Assembly (NCBI RefSeq): GCF_037975245.1
Contig: NC_092565.1
Location: forward strand, 2,178,499-2,242,498
From: Apostichopus japonicus
Lineage: Eukaryota; Echinodermata; Holothuroidea; Aspidochirotida; Stichopodidae
Direction of reading: 5' to 3'
Length of the DNA: 64,000 nucleotides
Shown: piece after piece, positions 9,140 to 22,549 of the stretch
How positions within the stretch are numbered: the first letter of the stretch is position 1
How the letters are laid out: each line of letters starts with the position of its first letter
The notes under the pieces: generated by a model
The model's input: only the letters and a program-made list of their open reading frames with translations
What the model was told of the DNA's origin: nothing
Database searches by the model: none
Position numbers and translations under genes: made by a program

Positions 9140-10867
9140 TAAGGTCAATTCCATGGTGACTCGCGTGACATTTTTACTCAAATTCCTCTCTATTTGATAT
9201 CATTTAACAAATAAAGAAATTACCTGGGAGAAAAGCATTAATGTAGCAGTGAATGTACGCCTTAATGCTTACAACAGTAGAGAAAAAATATTTATACCTC
9301 AAGTATTGGGGGTGAAATTGGAGAAAAACTAAACGTGACTCGCGTGACAGTTACTATTAGCAAAAATCAGAATGCACACACAAATGTTCGATTTCTTATG
9401 TCTTATTAAAAATTTTCCAATCACTTTTTATAATCATACCGAAGTTGAAAAATACCTCTACCTCAATAGCTATGCAACTTTGAAAAAAAGTTGTAATGAA
9501 TGAAAATAACGATGAAGATGTATTTTGACTCGCGTGACAAGAAAACGTGACTCGCGTGACAAGTTCACTTTTCGGATAGTTCTAGACCAAATGCAGTAGT
9601 GAATTGAGGGTACAGATCTTGCATAGTGAAATATAACATTCATTGGTCTAGAAAGTGTCCAAAAGGTACTTCCCTTGGGAATGTCCAGATGATATTAATG
9701 TCCCCGAGTTACCTTCATGACTGCAGACAGTAGGTAATATACTGTACGGGTAGTACAGTTGTTCAGGCAATATATTTTGTCAATTAATATTTATAACAAT
9801 ATTTAGTCTGTTGAAGTCACTCATTTGAAAGTTATGGAAGAAACAGATCTATCAAAATGTGATTCAAATTACCATTCTCATTTGTCATATTTGAATAAAC
9901 CAAAAGTGTAATATTTGAGAAGATACATTTGCTCATAGGATTTTGGGAATGATTGAGCAGTTAAGACCTTAAGGTTGTCAAGTCATAGCACATGGCATTG
10001 CCAGATACAAATGTAGATTATGTTTTAGTATAATACTAAAAAATCAATGACATGTGCTAACTTTCCAAATGTGGTGATAAAATAGGCATTATATTGCGAA
10101 TAAATGTTCATGATTTTAAATTCTGATGTTTCAAATGAAATTATGATAATTTAATTAGTTGCATTATGTGTGCCCATATTATTCAAGTTGCCTAATTAAA
10201 GGGGAATGCATATATGATATCTTTAATCAGTGATTCATTCATCAAACTAGATAACATCCCTGTAATTTTCACACAGTAAATAGGTAGAAACACTATCTTG
10301 ATTTGACGTGACTCGCGTGACGTGACTCGCGTGACATTCGTAAAGGGTGATTTTCCGCAAAATTTGAATATCTTCTGGAAAGGAAAATTCAGTAATCCTT
10401 TTGGTATCTATGTGAAGACTTGATATTCATTATTTGGGGTAAAACTATTGTGCAGGCAAAAAGAAAAAAAAACAAAAACAGTAAATTTTGTGACTCGCGT
10501 GACAGTAAATGGAGGCTGTTTTCAATTCACCACTATTGTCTAATGCCTTGATGTCGAAAAAAAATTGAAGCTATTAGGTGAGCACTATGCTATAGCAAAT
10601 ATAATTAGTCCAAAAAACTGATGATATCTATGATTACTATGTACAAATCTGCACAAAATGAAATTTCACTGTATTTTTCATAATTTACTTACAACGGGAA
10701 CCATTTGTTATAACTGACCCCATAATCAAACAAATGATGCTTCGGGGGTGAAAAAATTATTTTTAGTAACTACAGGTATTCTATTTATTGGAAACTTATA
10801 CAATTTTAATGTACAATGATTTTAAATTTTTTGGTATGATGTTGACCTTATCATGGAATTGACCATA
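9140..10867. mobile_element. Inverted-end element with seven GTGACTCGCGTGACA motifs
   Basis: The ends are inverted repeats of about 17 bp: AAGGTCAATTCCATGG at 9141-9156 and, inverted, TCATGGAATTGACC at 10851-10864. Between them an AT-rich, non-coding interior of about 1.7 kb holds seven near-identical copies of GTGACTCGCGTGACA at 9156, 9335, 9525 (first base T), 9547, 10308 (shares its end with the next), 10322 and 10490. All are in the same orientation, and the first abuts the left end. No ORF and no convincing target duplication is visible. The working label is a non-autonomous DNA transposon with internal protein-binding motifs; the superfamily is unknown. It lies in NCAPH intron 1. Confidence 0.55.
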
Positions 10868-11280
10868 AAACCTTCCTCAATAATTTCTATCTGCTTTTTA
10901 TCTTTTATTAACTTGTTAATAACTTCATATAAGTAACATTACTACTAACATCGCACTGCCGCCACTGATTATGTTTTTGCTGTCTACCTCTATTGGATTA
11001 GACCATATAAATATCCAATTTAGCTCTTAAACAGTTTTTACTACTACTATCTATTATGAAGGCCCAGGGTTCGCATTAGCCGCAAGATTGCGCGATTCGC
11101 GCAGTTTGATCGTATTTGGAATAAACGTTTACTTAAAAGCCACTTGCAATTATTATATTTGTTAGTTATCCCATCTATTTTCCATTAGTAACATCTCTTA
11201 AAATTCCTTGTCAGTCTTTCCTTCTATGAAATAAACGAATAAATAAATAATAATAGTGAGAATTCTTTCAATTTCTTCCA

Positions 11281-11580
11281 CATGGTAGCCTAACACCACA
11301 CTAAGTCAATGGGGTAATCTAGCCTAACCATGTTTATTAGCTGAAATTGTGACGCAGTAGATATCCATGGAATACTTTCGTTATTGCTGTTATCTTGGAC
11401 CACATGCTAGCCTAACACCACACTAGGTCAATGGGGTAATCTGGCCTAACCATCTGTTCATTAGCTGAAATTGTGACGCAGTTACAGTATAAGATATCCA
11501 AGGAATTCTTTCGTTATTGCTGTTATCTTCGACCACATGCTAGCCTAACACCGCACTAAGTCAATGGAAAAATCTTGCCT
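11281..11580. repeat. Tandem repeat, 2.3 units of ~122-133 bp
   Basis: Unit anchors CATG(G/C)TAGCCTAACACC fall at 11281, 11403 and 11536. Shared text includes GTCAATGGGGTAATCT, ATTAGCTGAAATTGTGACGC and CTTTCGTTATTGCTG. It is noncoding and lies in NCAPH intron 1. Confidence 0.8.
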
Positions 11581-12082
11581 ACTATCGGTTTGCAAAAAAA
11601 AAAATCACACTTTGTGTAGGATTCGGGTAATAAATTAGGAACTGGGTAGTATCTAGTCGGGCGGGTACCCAAATACCCCATGCAAACACTACAATAACGC
11701 AGTTGGTGTTCAAAATGGACGCAAGCGTTTTTTTTGGGGGGGGGGGGGGTTTGCGACCCTGGAACGCAAACTTTTTTGCTCTAGATAGTAACACTACTGT
11801 ACATGCCTTGTTAAACTCTCCAAAGTGTCCATAACTATGGAACTGCCCACTTGTAAAGCAAGGAACTAATCCAGTCAGAAATTAAACCATATTGTGCACA
11901 AAATTAAAGGAAACTTGATGACTCTGATTATTTATTCATGAAGAAAGTGAAATCAATTTGAACCAACTTTGGTGCAAGTTTCTCTGTAATTGTACTACAA
12001 ACCAAACAGAATGTATAAATAAACATTATCAACAACAATCCAGCAACCTTATAATAGAGCTACTGTACATACTGTACAGTAC

Positions 12083-12318
12083 CTTTCTGTGGGGGTCCCA
12101 GGACTCTGCAACTGCTTTTGTAATTCCAGTACACGAGACTGCCTCCTTTGGCGCCTAAGAGCAGCATTGTCTTGCTCAGGAACATCTGCCAACACTGAAG
12201 AGGTGCTTGTTAAAGGGATATGTTTCCTCCTAGTAGTGGAGGGAGATATGAACTCTGAGGTGGATGTCACTCTCGTTACCACTGGTGTGCTGACTCCAGA
12301 CTTTGGTGTAGTTTCCAT
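12083..12318 (-). CDS. NCAPH: NCAPH (condensin subunit 2, barren) first coding exon
   Basis: First coding exon of the condensin I kleisin, which bridges the SMC2 and SMC4 heads in mitotic chromosome condensation. It begins at an ATG (12318-12316, reading METTPKSG) and encodes a Ser/Thr/Pro-rich leader, then a basic stretch NAALRRQRRQSRVLELQ (about residues 53-69) that matches the QRRRSRVFDLQ block near the N-terminus of vertebrate NCAPH. It ends AG|GTACTG, a good donor, in phase 2. The next exon (8730-8646) supplies the third base and continues the family sequence, as do the two after it. An AG acceptor lies at 12325-12324 just before the ATG, so the 5' UTR may be split. The assignment rests on collinear family matches across four exons; this exon alone would be weak. 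Confidence 0.88.
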
Positions 12319-12369
12319 ATTTGCTGGATGTATTAACCAAAGACCAATAACAAAGAAGCACAAACTATG

Positions 12370-15320
12370 AAGTTGAACTGTGTCCTTGTTTTAATAGGAT
12401 GGTACTAAATACAAAAGATATAAGAAGAAAATATCAAGCATGAGAAAAGATGTAAGAATGATAGACAGTACTGTACAATGCAAATTGTAGTTGATTAAAT
12501 ATGAGTATATGACATTGAAATATGCACAGCATTGAACTGAATGACCTGATCGAAATCGTTTTTTGTAAAAATCCCAAACTTTGAGGATTTTTCATTTCAA
12601 AATAAGGCAATACACCCTCCTGATTTTTTTTTGTGCAAACAGGTTAGTACTAAATCTCTTACAGAAAAAATAATCAGATTTTCTCACACATTTTTGAGTT
12701 ATTGGCAGTCAAAGATGACCTCTTTTGTACATCAGAGCAACTTTACAACCTCATAAATTATTATTAAAATAATTACAATGAGAAATGCTAGAACCATCAA
12801 CTTTTTATACTGTAAGGTACAGTATATAAAACCTTCACAGCTCTAACATGATTAATTTGGTAAAAAATTGGCATCAAAACCCTTTCCTCAAGATGAATAC
12901 TGTAGCAGCATGAAATAGCAACTTTAGAGCTGCACAACTTGCAAATATATTACAGGAAGCATTGTAATCAGTATTTTGTATTGTTTGTACTAGACATACA
13001 GTAATAACCTCTGAAAGAATCTATTCCCTGAAACAATTGTTTAGGAGCAATTTATCACTAAAAATAGCAATTTGTTAGTGAAATATACCAAAATCAAAAG
13101 TGTTGACACTTTCCAGTTGACCTACTGTAACTCCACAAGGCATAGATTTTATAGCCTAATTTTTATTATTCCTATTTTATGGGATAGACTATACAGGCAT
13201 CTGTAATAGAAAGGTACTTTAGTAGGATGCTTAATTGCAGAGAAATGAGACCTTAAAAATCAAGAAAATGCCACGGTGGCGACAAATTACAGAATTTCAA
13301 AGTGTGATTAATCGGCTAAGTTTGAAGCAATGCAACTGAAATTTTCAGAACAAGCTTATTTCATGGTGTTCCAAGCATACAATAAACTTTTTGGAGAGGG
13401 TGCAGCAACAGCCAGTTATTTGACAGGGAATGACCCACTAATATCATAGTCTGCAACACTGGCGCATTCCATAACTGAAGAACTTGGCCTTGCCTTGTGT
13501 CTCCTGGGGAATAAAAATGAGGGAAGGGTGTTATTCGATTTGACTGTGACTTAGAGTGACTCTGCGATTTTGAGTAGGAAAGTTTCCAAAATTTACACCA
13601 TATTTTATCTTAGAACTACATTCCATTTTCACTTCACTGAGATGTCAAAGAAAATAAAAACAGTGTATTACATCACTTGAAACAAACTTTAATTGTTTCA
13701 TACTGTGGGAGCTTTTGGACCATCTGATGGTTAAATCGGCCTTATGTAATTAACAATATGAAAAGTGAAGGCTCATTCTGCCAATAACTTGGACCAGTGG
13801 CATGTTGCCATAAGTCTACAGCTGGGCTTCATCCATCAACTATCAACCAATCACTTAAGCAACACAGCAACCGTATCCCTTCAGAAATAAACTGGCCGAA
13901 ATCAGAGAGCAATATTGGGTGTGAGGTACTGCGGGCAATGATATGATTGACTAACAATGGAAAGGGAATTTGTTCCTTCCCTCAAACATGCCACATGTCC
14001 TTACCAAATGAAAATATTAAGTACTCCAAAACTGTAGAAATTAGTTTCATATCCCACATTTCTATCTCCACACACACAACAGTGTACAGTTTATAGCGCA
14101 CAAACACATTCAATGTGCAACAGAAGTAAATACGTTCAGTACAACGGCTATGTGGGATTCTATAAACAAACTATACAACCAACACAAAATAATGACATCC
14201 CTCTTTTAAAGTCTCAATACATGTTTGCTGATGAATTTGGAAAACAAACTTCCAAAGTAGATTCAATGTTTCTTATTGTAAATGCACCACTTTTTACAAT
14301 TCCACGGAGGAAACGTCTGAAAACACCTGTTTATTCATTGCAATGGAAGGAAATGACACAATTTCGCAAGCTACATTGGTAAGACTGAGAGGCAGATTAA
14401 AGAGCAGGGACCTAAGACAGGCTAGCCATGAAAGTAAAAGCCTAGGCCTAACGGTCGTAAACATGTAATTGGTGCATGATCTGTCTGGCGGGGCTTTGCA
14501 AATTTTGATTGAAGTTTTTAATCTACAGACTCGTTAACAAATCTGGTATGTTTTATTCAGCTTATCATTTTCAGCGACATAACTCAATATAAATAATGAA
14601 TATTGATATGAAAATTGCATAGAACGGGGTCATTCATACTGAACTTTTAGTTCAGTAAGCTGGAATGGTTGATGTTTAAATTTGTCAAACACATACTGAG
14701 AGTGAGACTTTAATAGTTGAATATGCCAGTCGTTAACAAGGCTAAATCAAATGAGGCATGATCCTTGTACTAGCATTAGGCCTAGGCTATCCCACACAAT
14801 TATCCTTGAATCAATGACATTACGTTAGACAGCGTAAGCTTACTGCATGAAGGCATATACAGACTAAGCCTCTAGCGATATATAAAAATGAATCGTCATA
14901 TCGTTGGCTAGCAGTAGGCCTACCAAACAATTTCTGTACTTTACTCACGTACATAGACCTAACCTATGATTCTCCATCCTCCTAAGTCATTCCAATGTGC
15001 CTATCAACTTCGGTAAGCCATTCTGCTCCTCAAAAAAACATTGTTTCCCGTTGACAATTTGGTGTGCGGGAAGCACCATTTTTTGTAGCCTACGGCCGGT
15101 AATGTAACTGGGTAGGTACAGTACCTTAGCCTATGTTAGGCATACCGTAAGCCTAACAACATTAACATACCACAGTTAGCCTTTGCATCCAATATATTAA
15201 AACGAAACTTAAAACACAACTCTATGTCTATTTTCTGTTGTAATATTTTTGCCACTAAAAGCGATGAGCAAAACAAAATGTTTTTAATGAAGACACTAAC
15301 GACAGATAAGAGATTTCGGT
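12370..15320. other. No gene recognised (12.37-15.32 kb)
   Basis: AT-rich sequence with frequent TACTGTACAGTA-type words. Only short chance ORFs are present (for example 14113-14382, which resembles nothing I recognise). If the 15.3 kb exon is real, this is the first NCAPH intron; otherwise it is upstream flank. Confidence 0.5.
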
Positions 15321-15323
15321 TAC

Positions 15324-15420
15324 CTTGAATCCTTCAATACATGGTCTGCAATCAAAATTTGCGCTGTTTGACGTTTTTGGATAACACCGGAGTTTGCGCA
15401 GGAGTAGCCTAAATACAGTT
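15324..15420 (-). other. Candidate 5' untranslated exon of NCAPH
   Basis: On the minus strand this stretch is CpG-richer than its surroundings and ends TTCAAG|GTAACC, a plausible donor. It would pair with the acceptor just upstream of the NCAPH start codon (12325-12324). It has a short ATG TAT TGA upstream frame but no long ORF. The upper boundary is a guess. This is inference only; transcript data would settle it. If real, the NCAPH promoter lies at the edge of the 211-bp satellite array. Confidence 0.22.
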
Positions 15421-15458
15421 TGAACATCAGTCAGTCATATTCAAATTTGCAAATATAG

Positions 15459-15600
15459 GCATCAGGGGTTGCAACTTTGAACTTCTCCACCTCAGGGTAG
15501 ATAATAACATGTAAATCAGTTGCGCCCACCAAAATAAGCTCCGCCTAGCGGATAAAAGCGATACGGAAGCTTCGTGTGGACTTTCATATAATGAAAGTCT
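15459..15600. repeat. Satellite-flanking repeat with CTCCACCTCAGGGTAG
   Basis: Contains ATCAGGGGTTGCAAC, then CTCCACCTCAGGGTAG, which is also a phrase of the 211-bp satellite unit. A perfect 9-bp hairpin with a 3-nt loop follows at 15579-15599 (GACTTTCAT/ATGAAAGTC). A reverse-oriented relative lies at 28990-29155. Confidence 0.5.
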
Positions 15601-15659
15601 TAATAGCTGTTTCTTTATACAAAAAGGATGTATTTATTTAAGAGTCTGTTGAAAACAAT

Positions 15660-18600
15660 TTACTTATGACTCTTATGGACCCGTTTATTTATTTTAAATA
15701 ATGTTAAGTACACTGTGTATTATTTTCAGCAACATTTATGGACAATTTGGGTGTTTCTCGGGGTTAAAACTCCACCTCGATTTTTTCCAAAAAATTGCGA
15801 TAACTTATGACTCTAATGGACCCGTTCATTTATTTTAGACGACTGTGTTAAACACACAGTGTAGTAATTTCAGCTACATTGATGACTCTAATGGACACGT
15901 TTATTAATTGTAGACTATGTTCAATACACTATGTAGTAATTTCAGCTACATTGATGGACAATTAGGGTGTTTCTCGGGGTTAAAACTCAGCTCCACCTCA
16001 GGGTAGCTCAGTAACGCGATTGATTTTGGAAATTTCAAAAATTCGATTTTTGACCAAATTTAATACATTTTTACGAAAAATTGCGCTAACTTATGACTCT
16101 AATGGACCCGTTTATTTATTGTAGACTATGTTCAATACACTATGTAGTAATTTCAGCTACATTGATGGACAATTAGGGTGTTTCTCGGGGTTAAAACTCA
16201 GCTCCACCTCAGGGTAGCTCAGTAACGCGATTGATTTTGGAAACTTCAAAAATTCGATTTTTGACCAAATTTAATACATTTTTACGAAAAATTGCGCTAA
16301 CTTATGACTCTAATGGACCCGTTTATTTATTGTAGACTATGTTCAATACACTATGTAGTAATTTCAGCTACATTGATGGACAATTAGGGTGTTTCTCGGG
16401 GTTAAAACTCAGCTCCACCTCAGGGTAGCTCAGTAACGCGATTGATTTTGGAAACTTCAAAAATTCGATTTTTGACCAAATTTAATACATTTTTACGAAA
16501 AATTGCGATAACTTATGACTCTTTTGGATCCGTTTATCAATTGTAGACTATGTTCAATACACTATGTAGTAATTTCAGCTACATTGATGGACAATTAGGG
16601 TGTTTCTCGGGGTTAAAACTCAGCTCCACCTCAGGGTAGCTCAGTAACGCGATTGATTTTGGAAAATTCAAAAATTCGATTTTTGACCAAATTTAATACA
16701 TTTTTACGAAAAATTGCGATAACTTATGACTCTTTTGGACCCGTTTATTAATTGTAGACTATGTTCAATACACTATGTAGTAATTTCAGCTACATTGATG
16801 GACAATTAGGGTGTTTCTCGGGGTTAAAACTCAGCTCCACCTCAGGGTAGCTCAGTAACGCGATTGATTTTGGAAAATTCAAAAATTCGATTTTTGACCA
16901 AATTTAATACATTTTTACGAAAAATTGCGATAACTTATGACTCTTTTGGACCCGTTTATTAATTGTAGACTATGTTCAATACACTATGTAGTAATTTCAG
17001 CTACATTGATGGACAATTAGGGTGTTTCTCGGGGTTAAAACTCAGCTCCACCTCAGGGTAGCTCAGTAACGCGATTGATTTTGGAAAATTCAAAAATTCG
17101 ATTTTTGACCAAATTTAATACATTTTTACGAAAAATTGCGCTAACTTATGACTCTAATGGACACGTTTACTTATTGTAGACTATGTTCAATACACTATGT
17201 AGTAATTTCAGCTACATTGATGGACAATTAGGGTGTTTCTCGGGGTTAAAACTCAGCTCTACCTCAGGGTAGCTCAGTAACGCGATTGATTTTGGAAACT
17301 TCAAAAATTCGACTTTTGACCAAATTTAATACATTTTTACGAAAAATTTGCGATAACTTATGACTCTTTTGGACCCGTTTATCAATTGTAGACTATGTTT
17401 AATACACTATGTAGTAATTTCAGCTACATTGATGGACAATTAGGGTGTTTCTCGTGGTTAAAACTCAGCTCTACCTCAGGGTAGCTCAGTAACGCGATTG
17501 ATTTTGGAAATTTCAAAAATTCGATTTTTGACCAAATTTAATACATTTTTACGAAAAATTGCGCTAACTTATGACTCTAATGGACCCGTTTATTTATTGT
17601 AGACTATGTTCAATACACTATGTAGTAATTTCAGCTACATTGATGGACAATTAGGGTGTTTCTCGGGGTTAAAACTCAGCTCTACCTCAGGGTAGCTCAG
17701 TAACGCGATTGATTTTGGAAACTTCAAAAATTCGATTTTTGACCAAATTTAATACATTTTTACGAAAAATTGCGCTAACTTATGACTCTAATGGACCCGT
17801 TTATTTATTGTAGACTATGTTCAATACACTATGTAGTAATTTCAGCTACATTGATGGACAATTAGGGTGTTTCTCGGGGTTAAAACTCAGCTCCACCTCA
17901 GGGTAGCTCAGTAACGCGATTGATTTTGGAAACTTCAAAAATTCGATTTTTGACCAAATTTAATACATTTTTACGAAAAATTGCGATAACTTATGACTCT
18001 TTTGGATCCGTTTATCAATTGTAGACTATGTTCAATACACTATGTAGTAATTTCAGCTACATTGATGGACAATTAGGGTGTTTCTCGGGGTTAAAACTCA
18101 GCTCCACCCCAGGGTAGCTCAGTAACGCGATTGATTTTGGAAACTTCAAAAATTCGATTTTTGACCAAATTTAATACATTTTTACGAAAAATTGCGCTAA
18201 CTTATGACTCTAATGGACCCGTTTACTTATTGTAGACTATGTTCAATACACTATGTAGCTACATTGATGGACAATTAGGGTGTTTCTCGGGGTTAAAACT
18301 CAGCTCTACCTCAGGGTAGCTCAGTAACGCGATTGATTTTGGAAACTTTAAAAATTCGATTTTTGACCAAATTTAATACATTTTTACGAAAAATTGCGAT
18401 AACTTATGACTCTAATGGACCCGTTTATTTATTGTAGACTATGTTCAATACACTATGTAGTAATTTCAGCTACATTGATGGACAATTAGGGTGTTTCTCG
18501 TGGTTAAAACTCAGCTCTACCTCAGGGTAGCTCAGTAACGCGATTGATTTTGGAAAATTCAAAAATTCGATTTTTGACCAAATTTAATACATTTTTACGA

Positions 18601-21040
18601 AAAATTGCGCTAACTTATGACTCTAATGGACACGTTTACTTATTGTAGACTATGTTCAATACACTATGTAGTAATTTCAGCTACATTGATGGACAATTAG
18701 GGTGTTTCTCGGGGTTAAAACTCAGCTCCACCTCAGGGTAGCTCAGTAACGCGATTGATTTTGGAAAATTCAAAAATTCGATTTTTGACCAAATTTAATA
18801 CATTTTTACGAAAAATTGCGATAACTTATGACTCTTTTGGACCCGTTTATTAATTGTAGACTATGTTCAATACACTATGTAGTAATTTCAGCTACATTGA
18901 TGGACAATTAGGGTGTTTCTCGGGGTTAAAACTCAGCTCCACCTCAGGGTAGCTCAGTAACGCGATTGATTTTGGAAAATTCAAAAATTCGATTTTTGAC
19001 CAAATTTAATACATTTTTACGAAAAATTGCGCTAACTTATGACTCTAATGGACACGTTTACTTATTGTAGACTATGTTCAATACACTATGTAGTAATTTC
19101 AGCTACATTGATGGACAATTAGGGTGTTTCTCGGGGTTAAAACTCAGCTCTACCTCAGGGTAGCTCAGTAACGCGATTGATTTTGGAAACTTCAAAAATT
19201 CGACTTTTGACCAAATTTAATACATTTTTACGAAAAATTTGCGATAACTTATGACTCTTTTGGACCCGTTTATCAATTGTAGACTATGTTTAATACACTA
19301 TGTAGTAATTTCAGCTACATTGATGGACAATTAGGGTGTTTCTCGGGGTTAAAACTCAGCTCCACCTCAGGGTAGCTCAGTAACGCGATTGATTTTGGAA
19401 ACTTCAAAAATTCGATTTTTGACCAAATTTAATACATTTTTACGAAAAATTGCGATAACTTATGACTCTTTTGGATCCGTTTATCAATTGTAGACTATGT
19501 TCAATACACTATGTAGTAATTTCAGCTACATTGATGGACAATTAGGGTGTTTCTCGGGGTTAAAACTCAGCTCCACCCCAGGGTAGCTCAGTAACGCGAT
19601 TGATTTTGGAAACTTCAAAAATTCGATTTTTGACCAAATTTAATACATTTTTACGAAAAATTGCGCTAACTTATGACTCTAATGGACCCGTTTACTTATT
19701 GTAGACTATGTTCAATACACTATGTAGCTACATTGATGGACAATTAGGGTGTTTCTCGGGGTTAAAACTCAGCTCTACCTCAGGGTAGCTCAGTAACGCG
19801 ATTGATTTTGGAAACTTTAAAAATTCGATTTTTGACCAAATTTAATACATTTTTACGAAAAATTGCGATAACTTATGACTCTAATGGACCCGTTTATTTA
19901 TTGTAGACTATGTTCAATACACTATGTAGTAATTTCAGCTACATTGATGGACAATTAGGGTGTTTCTCGGGGTTAAAACTCAGCTCTACCTCAGGGTAGC
20001 TCAGTAACGCGATTGATTTTGGAAAATTCAAAAATTCGATTTTTGACCAAATTTAATACATTTTTACGAAAAATTGCGCTAACTTATGACTCTAATGGAC
20101 ACGTTTACTTATTGTAGACTATGTTCAATACACTATGTAGTAATTTCAGCTACATTGATGGACAATTAGGGTGTTTCTCGGGGTTAAAACTCAGCTCTAC
20201 CTCAGGGTAGCTCAGTAACGCGATTGATTTTGGAAACTTCAAAAATTCGACTTTTGACCAAATTTAATACATTTTTACGAAAAATTTGCGATAACTTATG
20301 ACTCTTTTGGACCCGTTTATCAATTGTAGACTATGTTCAATACACTATGTAGTAATTTCAGCTACATTGATGGACAATTAGGGTGTTTCTCGGGGTTAAA
20401 ACTCAGCTCTACCTCAGGGTAGCTCAGTAACGCGATTGATTTTGGAAATTTCAAAAATTCGATTTTTGACCAAATTTAACACATTTTTACGAAAAATTGC
20501 GCTAACTTATGACTCTAATGGACCCGTTTATTTATTGTAGACTATGTTCAATACACTATGTAGTAATTTCAGCTACATTGATGGACAATTAGGGTGTTTC
20601 TCGGGGTTAAAACTCAGCTCCACCTCAGGGTAGCTCAGTAACGCGATTGATTTTGGAAACTTCAAAAATTCGATTTTTGACCAAATTTAATACATTTTTA
20701 CGAAAATTTGCGATAACTTATGACTCTAATGGACCCGTTTATTAATTTTAGACTATGTTCAATACACTATGTAGTAATTTCAGCTACATTGATGGACAAT
20801 TAGGGTGTTTCTCGGGGTTAAAACTCAGCTCCACCCCAGGGTAGCTCAGTAACGCGATTGATTTTGGAAATTTCAAAAATTCGATTTTTGACCAAATTTA
20901 ATACATTTTTACGAAGAATTGCGATAACGTATGACTCTAATGGACACGTTTATTTTTTGTTTTTGGTCGACTGTGTTAAATACACTATGTAGTAATGTTA
21001 GCCACATTTATGGATATTTTTGGTGTTTCTCAGGGTTACA
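15660..21040. repeat. 211-bp satellite array, ~25 copies
   Basis: A head-to-tail array. The phrase TTCTCGGGGTTAAAAC (or a close variant) falls at 15755, 15971, 16182, 16393, 16604, 16815, 17026, 17237, 17449, 17660, 17871, 18082, 18284, 18495, 18706, 18917, 19128, 19340, 19551, 19753, 19964, 20175, 20387, 20598, 20809 and, degenerate, 21027. Spacing is 211, with 212 where one T is added (three units) and 202 where 9 bp is lost (two units). Core copies are nearly identical; the first and last are diverged, as expected at array edges. There is no ORF, and no NTTCGNNNNANNCGGGN (CENP-B box). It lies upstream of NCAPH. Its function, if any, is unknown. Confidence 0.97.
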
Positions 21041-21049
21041 ACTGTTTTA

Positions 21050-22100
21050 TATAATATTTTTTTTACAAAAACAAAAAGACAACAGCGATGAAGTATAATT
21101 TAACCAGAATATATCGTTATCAAAATGTATGTAACTTTCACTGTACTAATTCATCACCTTTCCACCATCCAAGAAATAATGACTGAAATTTCACAAATCA
21201 ACAGTGCGAGAACGATACTGATTATAAAAAGTTGCAGAGACTATACCAAGTGGAATACTTGCACTAAACTCACCTCACTGCTTCTAATTTTTTCCGAGTT
21301 TCTTATTTCTTAAAGGTTCGATAACATTTAATTCCGAGTCAGGTGTGTCAGTTCATCAAGTAAAGCTGTACATTTGCGAAATTGCACTTCAGTACTTGTG
21401 CCACCCCCACCCCCTCCCCCAACATTTCTGGAAATGTAACTTTACCCCCTTTAAATACGTAAAATACAGCCAAACCAATGAGCAAAAGAAGATTCCTACA
21501 TTCTGCAACAAAAAGATACCTTGACACCTTAAAGTAATATGGAACAGTTTTAATGCATACTTACCGAATACCGACCACAACTCGATTAAATAATTTAATT
21601 TAATCGTAACCTGATCCTGCTACTTTCAGGTAAGTAAAAATATTGCAACTGGATAGCCAACTATGAATACACCGTGTCACCTAAACCAGGACCATGCTCG
21701 AATTTTAAAACATTTACACTGATTTGTCAGAATGACTGTTTCCAATAATCCACTATTAAGTAACCACACATTGACAAGTAAACTCAAAGAACACCTGGCA
21801 GGCACAGCTAAACTAAAATTTGATTCCAAATAGAAACCCAAACAAACAGTAGCTACTATCTACAAAATTATGTTAGACATAGATATAAACTGTTGTAGGC
21901 TGTGTGATTTAATCAGGGACCTGCTATTTCTAAATATCGCCGGAAATGACCCTTTCCGGGCCTTGCTAGTTTGCAGATAAACGAATAATAAATAGCCGCC
22001 AGAGCATTTCGTCAATAAAATGTAACAAATGTCAATAGGTAGATGGGAGCGCAATAAAAAAGTCAATAATCGCGAATAAGTAAAAAGTGGTAAAAAGCTG
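21050..22100. other. No gene recognised (21.05-22.10 kb)
   Basis: Unique-looking AT-rich sequence. The short ORFs at 21125-21313 (+) and 21860-22249 (-) have no recognisable domains, and the latter runs through G/C homopolymer. Confidence 0.45.
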
Positions 22101-22109
22101 AAAAGGGCG

Positions 22110-22184
22110 CCAGCAGTCCATTTGAGTCCGTCAGGGGGGGGGGGGAGCATTCGCCCCCCTGACAATATGGACGCTCCGCCACTG
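22110..22184. mobile_element. hAT-type end fragment (…GCTCCGCCACTG)
   Basis: GGACGCTCCGCCACTG at 22169-22184 is the reverse complement of the common hAT end CAGTGGCGGAGC. A G-run and its C-run partner lie just inside (22133-22160). I found no matching left end or 8-bp duplication, so this is a truncated remnant. Confidence 0.4.
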
Positions 22185-22549
22185 CTCCTGCCAGTAGAAA
22201 ATGAAAAAGACAGTTGACTGCAGAAGGAAAACCAAGGAAAGGGTGCCAATAAGACAAAATACAGGGACCATGTAAGAAATATTTAATGCTAACACTAACA
22301 CAGTAGCTATGTTGCACCAATTTACCTTTGTTTATGGAAGTACTGGCTTTTATAATAAAAAACTTCAAATCAAACAAAGCTTATTATAACTATGTGTGAA
22401 ATTGAGATGTTACCACATTGCAATGTGAAGAAGTATGTTGACATCCATTCAAGTTAACCAGAATGTAAAAATACATTGTGGTTTTGATGATATGGTATTA
22501 GTATCTTCTTTAATGAATATGACACCTGAACTTGTACAGCATAGTGGTC

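Noticed and set aside
15660-21040. CRISPR array or CENP-B-box centromere
   Set aside because: Repeats are contiguous 211-bp units with no spacers, in eukaryotic DNA. No NTTCGNNNNANNCGGGN box is present. Centromere identity cannot be judged from sequence alone.
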